Origin: Liolophura sinensis
Taxonomy: Eukaryota > Mollusca > Polyplacophora > Chitonida > Chitonidae
DNA length: 64,000 nucleotides
Reading direction: 5' to 3'
NCBI RefSeq assembly: GCF_032854445.1
Contig: NC_088301.1
Span: 5,814,044-5,878,043 of the forward strand
A program made the translations under genes and the position numbers. A model generated the notes under the pieces. It was given only the letters and a program-made list of their open reading frames with translations, ran no database searches and was not told the origin of the DNA. Of this stretch, positions 12,541 to 25,700 are shown piece after piece (the first letter of the stretch is position 1; each line of letters opens with the position of its first letter).

Positions 12541-14670
12541 AAAGCAAATATCTCTGAGATTGTATTTCTTGAAGAGCGATTTGTAAGAGAAGTAACTTCC
12601 TAATTTCTTGCGTTTTTTTCTGTTTAATTTATGGAATTTTTTTTCTCATTAGAAATGGGTAAATTACCAAATCATGCGGGATGCCAAACTATTCACAGGG
12701 CCACAGTCTGACATAGGCGTATTGACGTCGGCTTTGACATTAAAGCATGATGTCTAAACTACTATAAAGCATTACCCTACATATATACTTACATGATTAA
12801 AGAGAGACACAGCTCGGATCGGTGTGAAAGAAAACATCAACAAATTTAGATTTGCATATGGAAAACAATACTTGCTTGAGCGTAGAGAGTGTGTCTGTGG
12901 TACTTGTCTTCACATGGTCTTCTGTATAGCAGCAACAACATCATAGTCGTACATACTGTATACAATAAGAACTTATCTTTTCCTATGCTGTATATGTAGT
13001 ACCTGGCATTATTGTGTGGTATTGTGTGGAAGTGGATGTGACAAGCGAAACTATCGACATTAGCTGTATTTTTAAAAGTATAAACAGTTAATAAAGCAGT
13101 TAAAGAGGCTCTATTGGAGAATTTTGGGCGAAGTCATTTTCCACTAATCAAATAAAAATTTCTGTATTTAAAGTGAATAGCTCGTATTATTGCCTGTCCG
13201 TAAAGACCAGACTTTCACCTGCAATGTCTATAGTGGTAAAATAATAAAAATGCGACCCGGTTTATTTCTTGTAGGTAATACCCGCTAGAGACGATGTTTT
13301 GTGAAAGATTATTTTGGTTGTTATAAAATAATAGCGAAATTCGGTTGGAATCACACCGATCGATGTTTGTGCCAAATATGTCCTGTATAGTCTTTCTAAA
13401 CGTTATTGTTTTCGCCGATGCAGAATAATGCTGGAGAAGTGTTATGGCGCTAGACAAGAATGAAAATAAATAAAACCATCAGAAATGCATTTTGAAATGC
13501 AAATTTACACGAAGTAAATAAAACACAGGATATTTTTGCTCTTGGGCAAAAAAGGATTTGTATATACATACATAGCCTATATTATTCACTTCGACAGCAA
13601 TTATGTAGCGCATTTTGATTTTAAAATCAGTTAAACCTACACGGACCACTTTTACAATTGTAAATCCTGAACGTGTGGATACTGTAAGATTTACCCAGTG
13701 TCACCGTCTAGAAGTGGTCCGTGCCGAGTTGGGTGTAAGTACACGGTGTTCGCCGCAGATTATGCCCAATCTTCATATCAACAGCCAGGTGAGACGTGTA
13801 CGTAGGCGAATAAGTCGATGACTGTGTTGTACGGCTACGTTTTCTGCCAACAAAGTTAGCACGAATTATAACAATTCAAATGTGATACACATTTACTCGT
13901 TTCTGCATTAGATCTGCAACCCAAGCAAGGAATCATCGATAATCACCCGCTTCCCGTTACTTGCCCAAGGTTGGTGGTTTTAACAGTTATGAGCCTGATC
14001 ACAGATACAAATTGTATTGTTCAGTCTCGCTGGGACACATAAAAAATTGTTAAAATACAAATGGGCGAGAGAAAGTACGAAATGCATTGCATACGTATAG
14101 CTTAAAAAGTGGGCTGTGCAATAACTGGTAAACGGCTTGCACTAGATTGTATGCAAAGACTTTTGTCACAGGCGCCATGTCTGTTCGCACTACAAGTGAA
14201 CGCAACCAACGAAAGGTAGATCAATAATGTTACAATAGAGACTCTAACACAGTAACAAGTAATAGGCCATTTGTACTTACGCCTTTGGTAAGTGGATCCG
14301 TCTGGGTCATTGCCACAGTTTCCGTCACAAACTTCTGTTTTAAGATCGCACGTGCGCAAACACTTGTTGTATAACAGACTACCCTCTGACATTTAGATTC
14401 CATGACCACAGTGTGAGTTAATTCGGGTCCAATCTGTGTAGTCAGTTGTTCATTTCTTTGCACTTAAATTTTGTGTGCATTCTGGTGGCATATTTCTCGC
14501 GCATTGCAAGATGACAATGGTCAGGTTTACATTGATGCGATTCACCATTAAATAAGGGAATTATCCCCAAAGTATGCATTAATCATTTCAGATGTCTAAA
14601 TAAGACGACTGTTCAGAATGAAAACATCGGAAATGCAGTCGAATGACGTCTACAGAACTGGTACAAGGTT
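12541..14670. other. Non-coding stretch without a supported gene
   Basis: No domain, splice-consistent exon or RNA gene could be supported. One Cys-rich exon-like segment near 14276-14434 is discussed as a finding. Confidence 0.45.
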
Positions 14671-14704
<34 letters not shown>

Positions 14705-14853
14705 ATTGGTGTTTTACGCCGTACTCAAGAATATTTCACTTATACGACGGCGGCCAGCATTATGGTGGGTGGAAACCGGGCAGAACCCGGGGGAAACCCA
14801 CGACAATCCGCAGGTAGCTGACAAACCTTCCCACATACGGCCGGAGAGAAAGC
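14671..14853 (-). mobile_element. SINE copy, left half of an inverted pair
   Basis: A T run of more than 25 bases (A tail on the minus strand), then the tail and body up to CGGCCGGAGAGAAAGCCAA, where the orientation flips. Confidence 0.85.
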
Positions 14854-15020
14854 CAACCTCTCACCAATGCGGTCGCTGTAAGTTCAAGTCCAGCTCATGC
14901 TGGTTTCCTCTCAAGCTGTAGGTGGGTAGGTCTGCGGATGGTCGTGGGTTTCCCCGGTTTCCTCCCACCATAATGTTGGCCGCTGTCGCAGAAATGAGAA
15001 CGACGTAAAACACCAATCAT
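14854..15020 (+). mobile_element. SINE copy, right half of an inverted pair
   Basis: Continues in the opposite sense from CCTCTCACCAATGCGGTCGC through GGTTTCCTCCCACCATAATG to ACGTAAAACACCAATCATAA. Confidence 0.85.
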
Positions 15021-15099
15021 AACTACACATGCTTGTGATACAAAATATTGTAACACAGAAAAGAGAGACTTGTCCAAATATGACACATATTAGATAAAA

Positions 15100-15470
15100 A
15101 CATATCTAATTCCAGCAACGAGTTTTCATGTTATTCGGCAAATATATCTACGTGTACATGGGATTCTGGTGGGATGCGAACATGTAATTCTGACATTGTT
15201 ACATGTTACATTAGTTCGGCTTCATATATTGTTTACATGTAATAGACAATACGTCTACAACCTTTTGCCGCAATATACCTACATTTTATTCCAGTGACAC
15301 CTCTACATGTTCGTTTTGGCAAAATATCCACATGTTCTTCCGGCATCAATTTTTCATGTTATTCTGACAACATGTCCTTATGTTGTTTTGACAACATATC
15401 CACATGCTATTTATCCACATGCTGTATCCGCATGTGATTCCGGTCATCATGTCTGCAAGTAATTCCCACC
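15100..15470. repeat. Diverged tandem repeat around ATCCACATGTTATTCCG
   Basis: About ten loosely related units of roughly 30 bp repeat words such as CCACATGTTATTC, GACAACATATC and TTCCGGCA. Too diverged to fix a period. Confidence 0.5.
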
Positions 15471-16342
15471 AAATGGAACGCATAAAATCACAGCCAAATA
15501 AAAAGAAAATCATTAAATGAAAACTCAGAACGTCAAGGACGATCGCGTCCGCCTCAAAGCCGGAGACAGTGGATCAAACTCAGGTCTGATGATACCAAAG
15601 ACTTTGAAAGATGTTGTTGCTTCCTCCCTTGGCGCTCAGGACTGAGAGATTAGAGCAGGGAAACAGGGCCGGTTGGCCCGTTGTCAGTGTAATATGACTG
15701 GGTGAGTTTTCATGTCTGGTGTCTTAGGCATGATATTTAATGTCGACAGCACTTTTGCGGCATGGCACAAGAAGACAATAATATATGTACAAACACCTAA
15801 AAACTCCTCACTGTAATATGATTGAAACATAGCTAAGGACGAAAGAAATCTCCAACGATACATACAGAAAAAACAGAACGCCAAAGAAAAGAACCGACGA
15901 AGTTCAAAGAATATAGAAAACCGTGTTTAATTTTGCATACTGTTGCAAAAACAGTTCTTACTACAGTTAAATGCTATTTTATGTAGATGTACTCGTACTG
16001 TGAGCATAAAAGCTATACTATGGACGTTATGTACAAGAAAGTGGAAACATTTACCGCTAGTGTCAAGTAGTAAGCTTAGTGCGAAAATCACAAAAAATTC
16101 ACAATATTGCAAAATTATTCACAGTAACAGTTTATCGTTAATTTTGTAAGAAGTTAGCTTTTGTGGCAATCCAAGCATTATTAATCCCAGAAGACACTGT
16201 AGTTCTCTGACATTCTGAGATTTCAGTCATTTCATGTGCATGTACGCGTGTAGCCCAAAGCATTCTCTATTTAAAGATTGCAGTGATGGCCCATTTTAAT
16301 TTTTTTTTAATTAACAAGACAAGAAGGCCAAATTAATACAGT

Positions 16343-16348
16343 TTTAAT
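16343..16348 (-). terminator. Candidate polyadenylation signal of the RPTP gene
   Basis: ATTAAA on the minus strand, about 300 nt after the TGA. It is a common variant signal, but the surroundings are AT-rich, so a chance match is possible. Confidence 0.25.
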
Positions 16349-16641
16349 CCAAAAGTAACAAATGCTGCAAAAACAACAGCGTTTTATAATAATAACTTAT
16401 TAATTTAGTGTCAGCATATTGTCTAGATAGCTAAATAGCAATTACCGCTACAACTGCTCTCCACAAATAAATCAAATAATTACCCAAAATAACAGCTGTG
16501 TTTGAGCTTAAAGTAGTGCATGGGATAAAGTTAGCTTGAGGATTATCACAAGACCAAATCGTAAAAGTGAGGAATGAGCCGTTTAAGCCGGAGTCATAAG
16601 TTACAGTCCATATTTCAGGCAGACCGGGGATGACAAGATGT

Positions 16642-16716
16642 TCACTCCAGGTTCTCATATGTGTGCACTGTCTCCAGATACACCTTGGCCACTTGGTGTA
16701 CGAAATGGAACTGCTC
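16642..16716 (-). CDS. RPTP exon 27: C-terminal helix and stop
   Basis: Residues 1139-1162, [11 protein letters not shown] and 13 more, then TGA at 16644-16642. EQFxFVHQ is the standard closing motif of a PTP domain. Acceptor TTTACAG. Confidence 0.9.
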   Translation of the reverse strand, partial: EQFHFVHQVAKVYLETVHTYENLE

Positions 16717-19700
16717 CTGTAAAGAAATTATCGGTGATGTATAGACATAACAAAATTCGGTTATAAGTTGTGCAAGACTCTACTGGAGGCTGGGGAAGAC
16801 GTTGTATTAATTTGATTTTATTTGATTGAATTACGCCGTACTCAATAACATTTTACTTCTATGACGGAGGTCAGCATTATGGTGTGAGCAAATGGGGCAG
16901 AGCTAGGGGGAAACCCACGACCATCTTGTATGATGATGTCCTGTAGGCATAGATTGTTTTGTTTGATTCTTTTCACATGGGCGAGGAGACGTCTCCAATT
17001 GTACACAGAATGGAACTGATATGTACAATCCCACTGTGCTGTTGGCTACCGCGCCAATTCGCTGGTAGCCTTAACTACCCCACGGATGATCTAGAAGTCT
17101 GCAAATGTCTATTTGATAGCTCAAGCACTAAGGTTTATTTTCATTTCATTTTGGCGATTATTCTACTAGACTTTCTACTTTATTCAGGCGTCGTAAACCT
17201 GTTCTCTATTGTAAATGACGCTCAGAGCACAGAATGCAGTTTATTCAGATATAGCTGGAAAATAACTCCTTAAGGGTAAGATAAAATAGGTCCACGGATT
17301 TTGTGCCTGATCAGATCTCTCATTGAGGCAATCTGATTGGCCAAAGAGAGGACATCCGCTTAGACATGGCCTTTTAAGTAGGTCTCTCTTGTATAGACAG
17401 TCTTATTTAAAAATCTCATTTTGACTTTATTACTGTGCGTGTAAAGATCTTGTCTTCGAGAAGCAGCGAACAGAATAATATAATTACAGACGTACAGTAT
17501 AGAGAGTAAAACCAAAGCAGCCGCGACGGTGTGATAGCTGGCAAATATTCACACGTGAAATATGGCGTTTTGTCAATTTACCTTAGTTAAGGTTTCATTC
17601 TAACTGTTCATGTAAATGCTTTAATAGTACCAAATTACACATCCGCTAGCACCAGGGCTTCAGCAAAATAAGATGAAAAAATGCAGTGCTAAAATTGCAA
17701 TTTATTAGGTGTAACTCATCTAGTCTTACTCAAAACCCTGTGTTTTCGTCACATTTAACATGCAATAACATTAATTTACAGTTTTTTAATATTCATATAA
17801 CAAATGACTTATTCATTTCTTTTTATTTTCCATTAATGAAAATAACTGGAAAATCTGCACAATGCAAGAGATTATTAGTCTCCATGTTGTGCTCCGTTAT
17901 AGGCTATGTCCGTATAAAGGGGGATTACTCTGGTGGGCTAAACATCCCCGAGACCTGGTCCAATTGCATGCTTTTAATGTGATGGTTTTCTTAAAACATG
18001 ATGACAATACAGATTCAGATTATTTCTACGTCAGTCACATTTTACAAGTTGCAATTAACGTCGTCTCTAATTCTAATTTAATTCCGTTTCAGCCCTGGTG
18101 CTAGCGGGCGTCTAAGGTAATACATTTAATCATTTACATGGACAGTTAAATTGAAATCCCACCGAAGTAAATTGTCTGGGCGCTGGATATCACCGGTTAT
18201 GTGTGACCATTTGTCAACTATCGTGCTCTTGTCGATATTCTCGTTTTACTGACTGTTCTGTGGTCTTTTGTATTCACGACGTACACTACTACCGTGTATT
18301 CATGTCTCCAGCTTATATTATTGCCAGTATAGCCCTGTGTATTGCTTACCAGGTCAGTGATGACCTCCGGTCTATTGGCCCTCATCTGTTTCACCGTGTG
18401 GACGATGTTCACTTGCTGGTCCACCTTCAGTCTCTCAATCACCGACGCAGCCACACAGAACACACCGCATTTCGTCACACCGTCTCTGAACATCAAAGCA
18501 TTCTTTCACAGGCAATTTAATAGGGAACTTTCGAACACTTTTGTAACTGAAGGTAAAAAACCACAATCCTCCTGTATCATTTAAAATGTGAAACATTTTT
18601 GGCTTGTCACATGACAGAATATGACATTTTTTTACCTTTGTCGATAAAAGAGTTCGATCTCGAAATAAGACCATGAGTATTATGATACAGTATTCCTTGT
18701 TACTGCTACAACACAGTAACAGTATCCCTAATTACGTCTACAACACAATAACAGTATCCCTGATTACTGCTACAACACAATAACAGTATCCTTGACTAGT
18801 GCTACAACACAGACAGTATCCCTGGTTACTGCTACATTACAATAACAGTAACCCTGTTTACTGCTACAACACAATAACAGTATCCCTGATTCCTGTTACA
18901 ACACATTAGCGGTATCCCCGAGTACAATAACAGTATCCCTTATTACTGCTACAACACACAGACAGTATTACTGGTTACAGGATTCATTACGGCTTCAACT
19001 CAATAACAAAATCCATTATTACGGCTACAACACAATAACCTTCAGTACAATGTTCAATTAAACCAGGACAAAGGCATAATGCTGGTGCAATAACAACTTA
19101 CCTACAATGCACCATAACAGGTTCGTTGCCCGTTTTCTGTTGCCATTTGGTCGCTTCGTTTATGATGGCCAGTAGAGATGGTATCGAGGAGGGGTCTGGT
19201 ACATTTACACCTGGCCAGAACTTACATCGGAACTGCTTGATATGATGCGCTGCATTCTGTTAAATGTATAGAAATTTCATTGAACTCTTTCGATGACAGC
19301 AGTGAATCAAACCTAAAATTATTGATGTCAAAAATGAATATCCCGTTAAGTTTTCATAAAATGATTACATAGTTATCAGATCAAACTGTGAATTCGTCTA
19401 AAGATACTGCCTAAATTACTAGAGAACTATACAATGGTTATATTCTAAGTTTGTGGAGTCCTTACCGTCTCCTTGTGAGCCAAATGGTAGGTCCATACGG
19501 AGAAGCCCTCGCGCTCCTCTTTGCCCTGAATTTTCACAACAAAGGGGTCGAACTGAGTCTCTTCTTTTGGCCAGTATACTCCAACATCCTTTGGAAAATA
19601 TGACATTTTAACCGTTAGCACAAATTTCAGGATTTATTATCATTTAAAATATGACCTATTAGGTAAAATTATTTAATCTACTGTTTTTGTCGTAAAACAC

Positions 19701-22700
19701 TGATAAAAGGCACACAAAACTTTAAATGGGTTCACCTTCGTCTGATTCCCTGAGAGTTCAGTTATAATCCAGTTGCGGTCAAAAAGTTTTTTGTGAGGTG
19801 AAGTTACCTAATTTCACATATATTTCTCTAATTGCTAAATTCTTTCATTTCAAATCGCTGTCATGTGAGAATACACCGGTCGATTTAAAAGTTATTTTGT
19901 AACAAAAATATTTTTGACCTCACTTAGGTTCACATTACAGTTTACGATGGCGACATACAGCCACAGAATCCAACAATTAAAATGGTTATAGCTCTCATCT
20001 AAAAAAAAAAACAAAAAACAAACTATTCCTTTGAGCGGAATTTAAAAGCCGTGATTAATCTCGTCTTTCAAGGCAAGCATCGTTCTGAAGTGTGCATGTG
20101 GATATAGCATACATTACACCTTTGTGTGACCCAAAACGCCGTGTCTGACTCGTACATTGATCTGTTACAGAACTAACCGTATCACGTGGCTTGACAACGT
20201 CTATCATGACGATAACACTTATGCCGTGGTCATACACCAGGCGCCAGAAATCCAGGACTGTGTTGGGTAGAGGAGTCTGGGTGACAATGAAACCCTTCTT
20301 CGATCTGAACGCCTGTAACATTAGCAGCAAGATGCAGGAATTGCGAAGAATCCAAGTCAACCTTTTCTTTTTATTCACTAAGAAATAAGTACGGGGTTAT
20401 GGAAAAGTGGGAATCTGTGACACAAATATTAAAAATGCCGAAATACTCCAGTTTTGGATACAGTTAGGTGGTTATTACAACTATGTGTATTTGTCAGTTC
20501 ATTCCATGATTTTGTCACCAGGAAAATAAACTCTCATCACTTACTGGTAAGAACACGGCATTGATGTAGTTGTTGCCTTCAGGTACCGGCGTGGACAGGT
20601 ACGGTCTGCATATGTCCGCTGTCAACAGAGAAACACGCGTACTGTCAGATCTCACCACCGCTTCCATCTCTGGATTTATAGCCGCAATCTGTTTTTCGAT
20701 CATTACGGGGTTGATTGTTATGTTCGAGATGGCCTCCGTGGCTGAGTTGCTTAGTGCGCTAGCGCGGTCGCTGTGAGTCGCAGCTCATGCTGGCTTCCTC
20801 TCCGGTCGTACGTGAGAACGTCACAAGCAACCTGCGGATGATCGTGAGTTTCCCCCGGGCTCTGACCGATTTCCACCCACGATAATGCTGGCCGCCGCCG
20901 TATAAGTGGAATTTTCTTGAGTACGGCGTAAAACACCAATCAAATAAATAAATATATAAATGTTATGTTGAAATCCCGGAAACCCGGATAGCTACAGTCC
21001 CGAGCAAATTTAAGACAACATATTCGATAAATATTTCGTACAAAGGGGAATAGTGTAGAGCTTGTCCATGGGAGAGCAATGTGTAACACGTGTATGCCTT
21101 GACGGTTGGTCAGAATCAAGGTTGTATATCCATTTATCATACACCTATCTGTCTACGGCATCCGATACAAGCCATCTGATACAAATTTTGTGTCAGACGA
21201 CTACAGCGCTCTTTCTGGGACTACTCAGGAACTTTCTGAGCTTGCTTGCTTTTGCAACTCTGATAACAAAGAAATCGTCATCGGCAAGCCTGCGAATTCT
21301 TTCCAAGCTGAAAGTTGACAGTCACGTACAGCGTTGTTGAGATCTGTAGTAATTGTTTTTTTTAATCAAATTAGTTCAGTTATATTCCAGTTTGACATTT
21401 GATTTCTTCATGTTGTGGCTGTGAATCACAGTTTAGTGAAATTTCCCCTTCACTTCGTTGAATAAAGAGATATAAGATAAATAGATCATCACGACTGTGT
21501 ATGTTCCCCGAAGTTGTATCAACCTCTCGTTGGGCTATTGCATCAGCCTTGCCCGACGACAGCCCCACTCCAGACAACTCGATGTTGATACATCATCGCG
21601 GATAACGCACTGTCATGACAATCTCCATGTGTCTCTACACTGTTCACGCATAGAAGCATGTCTTTTGGTGACGTGGAACTGGGGAACACTACTCTCACAG
21701 GATTTTGGTGACACAATAGGCTACTGGTCTTATTCAAAGCTTATCAGCATTCACTAAGACTGAGGCAGAGTATAAAGATCGAGTCAGTTGAACAGTTTAA
21801 ATGTTACGTGCACTGGAAGAGGGTTTTAGGTGTTACGTCAGGACTGTTAGTGAAATTTGCCTCACAACGTGGATAGTGGAAGTATTCGCCTGTACCGTTG
21901 TATTGTTCCACCAAGTACCTGAAAATTGTTCTCTATCAAATTCACATGTTTCTGTTCTTTGAGTACTGGGTGACCGCAAAGGCAGCGATCATTTCTTGAG
22001 AATGTTGGGTGTAGCAGTCTGAGCCTGTGGCATATCTTATACGGGCAATACATTTTACACGTGACCGTTATGGTGAGCAGAAATACATGATCTCCAAGTA
22101 TCAACATTTATTCTTCATGCTAAGTACCACAGTGGGTAGACACCCTGCCATGAGTAATTATAATCTAACCGCCCCATTGGACCAACCTGCCAGGATTCGG
22201 CTTGATCTGTTTTTGATGACATTGTCCGGATGACGGGCTGTGGTAAGCGCGCCTTCGGTCAGGGGAGATGTCAGCCGCTGAAGAGACTGTGTAATACACA
22301 CAAATAAATGTTATAGCAATAGAACTACAATAAGCACGAAGGACCCATCCACAAATATTCTGTCAACTGAACGCCACAGCGTTCTGACACTGTTATACAC
22401 CATTCACACACATAAATGTTATAGCAATATAAATACAATTTCCACGAAGAACCCATCCACACAAATGTTCTGTTAACTTAACGCCACAGCGTTCTGACAC
22501 CGTTACACACCATTCACACACATAAATGTTATAGCAAGATAACCACAATATCCACGAAGGACCAATCCACAAAAATATTCTGTCAACTTAACGCCACAGC
22601 GTTCTGACACCGTTACACACTATTCACACAGATAAATGTCTTCAAATCTGTTGCAGTATTCGTGACCACCGACTGGTCGAATTTTGACTTGAAATGAGCA

Positions 22701-25700
22701 ATAAAAATCCAAGGTGGGTTTACTTTATAAGACAACAAATGTCACTAATCACAAAACATCACAAGTTTATCCTAACCTGGAACTGTTGTGCAATCTTGGT
22801 CATGCCGGTCTCTGGGTCAGGAGCACACAACTCGGCAAAGACACGATGGAATTCCGCCTCGCCAACATAGCTACTCCCTAGAACAAAAGCCTCGGCGAGG
22901 GCTTCGTGAAGGAATATGTATTGCTCCTAGATCAATTAACAGGGACAAACACGTATTTTTTAATTTGTAGATACAATCATATCCGTGACGACTTTTTTTA
23001 TATCTGGGAATTATAGGTGATCAAGCATGAAACGAAGATGGACAAGTGATAAAGAGCAACAAAAAGGCCAATATAATCGGCGCCAGAAACAATTTCTTCA
23101 TTTCTTCACGTAATAAAAAATTCCCCGTTCCTAGCGAATAGTTATTAAAAAGACATTTTTTGTGAATATACCAGAGTTAAAAAGCTATACCAGTGTGTAA
23201 AAGAGATTTTTTTGACCTCTTTCGGCACAAAAACATGATTGTCATTTTACCAAGGAGGGACAACTTCAGACAAACTTACGACTCCATTTGTCAACAGCTA
23301 GTGGACAGTCTCATCTTAGGCAGTCTTAATAGGTCTGCCATCGGGGACCGGGGTTTGTAAAATGCCATATTTACCAATGCCTGGACCATGTTAACTCGCT
23401 GTTCCCGGAGCTGTCTCACACAGGCCGGCACATCCACCACCCCCTCGTCTTGAGCCTGGGTGATCAGATAATCCAGAGCTATGTATGTTCCCGTGCGACC
23501 CACACCAGCGCTATGTAAGGGAAAAGAAGAGAAACACGGAATTACTCCTCTCAGAACGACACGGCTACTACTTCTTCAGTAAACACTTCATTGTCACCGT
23601 GATTAATACTGAAGTAAACATGCAGACAAAAAATGCAAACAAAACAAAACACAAAAGCAACAACAATTACATGTATCTCTTCATACTTTGTCGGAAGATA
23701 CCAGGATTGAAATAAATGCTCAGTGCGCTTTGGTCAAAGATTCCTAATTTTATATAGTTGAAGTGGCGGTGTGTCTTCACTGATAGGGATGGCTAACATA
23801 AAAGTTGAGTGTCGACCGAAGAACATAAAAACAAAAACGTTTTAATTTGCAGATGGGTTACCTGCAGTGCACGACGATTGGTCCGTTAAGCTGCGTCTGA
23901 TAAGCGTTAACTTTGTCCCGAAAATCCAGTAACCCGGTAGCCTGAGCAGGGGCTCCGTGATCAGGCCAGGCCGTAAAGTGGAATTGCTTGACTGGGTAGC
24001 TTTCCGTCTTTGTCTGAGCACCAAATAATATATGACGGGCAAGATAACAAATAAATCCTTCATCCTCCACCATTCACAATCCGCGCTGACCTCAATTGAG
24101 CGCAAAATTGGACGGTAGTAAAATGAATGGCATACTTTTTTCGGGTAAAAAATACTTACATTAAATCATTTATACTGTTTATATAAACTGCTTCAACTTT
24201 AAGAAAGAAGAATCTGGACAACGATTCACGGTTGGACTTCAGACATTGATAATATCCTTGAAATTCACGGTACATTTTGCGTAAAACTTCTCATCCACTC
24301 ACCCGGTTGTGAGTCAGTAGCAGAGTTCTCACGGTAAACTCCCCGTAAAACTCCTCATTCAATAGTGTCACAGTAATCAGGCCAAAACTCTCCGATCCTT
24401 CGTCAGGCCAGTATTGGCAGCACTTGGTCTGCAAAACAGAAGAAGCGGGCGTGAAAATCCAAGCAAAACAATACAATAACAACTGGTATATTAGTGCCAG
24501 GACAAAAGCTGTCCCAATATGAATTCAAGCTGGTGCTGTGAGCGCTTGATTTGCTACCTCTTTCGTCTAAAAACAAAAACGTCTTATGTTTTTATCACAA
24601 AGGAATATTGATTAAGGCGGAAGTGATCAAAATCAAGTAAATAAACTCGAGTTGATCTGGTATGTAGGTCTATTTAATTTGGTGTTGTCGCAAAATATAT
24701 GTATTTTTTGGGAACTGTCTGAATGTGTATTTAAAATGGTGTTGTCGCGATATGTCTTTAAACTGCCATTGTCGCAAACTGTATGTTAACAAGTGTTGTC
24801 GCGAAATGTACTTTAAATGAGATCGACTTTCATTATTTTCTTCGGCATAAGTGTTACAGCAGGGTGTATTTCTCTTCGCCATGAAATGTTGTACATTTTA
24901 TGTGTGTAGTGTATGCAGCTTGTCAGATAATTGAAACAACGGGATGGATTCCTTAATTATACGTGAATGTTTCATCTCTAAAGTTATCTTCCGTCAGTTA
25001 ATATATAAATGTATTGTAGACTAATTTACACAACCTCGCCTAGTCTCCATGGTCTAGACTACATCCCTTTAGTTGCAAATCACCAAAAATATCATGTATT
25101 CGAATTTAGTTCACACTGCATAGAAAGATTTGGGGATAATTTCAACAAGATATTCAGCAAATCCGCCAAACACGTACCTTTGTTGTCTCCATTAAGTTGG
25201 TCACCATGACAATCTTTCCAGACTTCTGTTCCCAGATCATGCGCAGAAAATCGTGCAGTATGACATCATTAGGACCTGCGCACAAATCAATCCTCAGTGC
25301 ATTTGTCATAGTCAATGCCAAAACGCCACTCCATTGTAAAAAAAATCTTCCCAAATAGCATTCATGAGAGTGAAAAAGAAACTAACGGCATTGTTTATGA
25401 TTTAGTGATAACTCTATGAATCAACTTTCAATCTGGAATTCTTGCGAGGCAGCGAGATACACCATCTTAGAGAAACCGGAAACACGATGCCCGTGACATG
25501 CACTCCCTGTATCATTATATAAGAAAGGTATAACATGAATCGTGTAACGTAGCCGTGGAAATAGGTGTGTTATCGTGTTGTAGAAAAAATTTCATTTGAT
25601 TGATTAACGCTGATATAGTATGGAGGCGCATTCCACTTTATGATGTGCGTGATTTTGCTTACTTTGAACTGAGATGTCTCGGTTATACTACATAACAATA

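Noticed and set aside
24007-24013. Exon 19 starting at 24007 instead of 24013
   Set aside because: Both keep the frame. CTCAG with the better upstream tract was preferred; AAAG is a poorer acceptor. It remains possible as a NAGNAG-like alternative.
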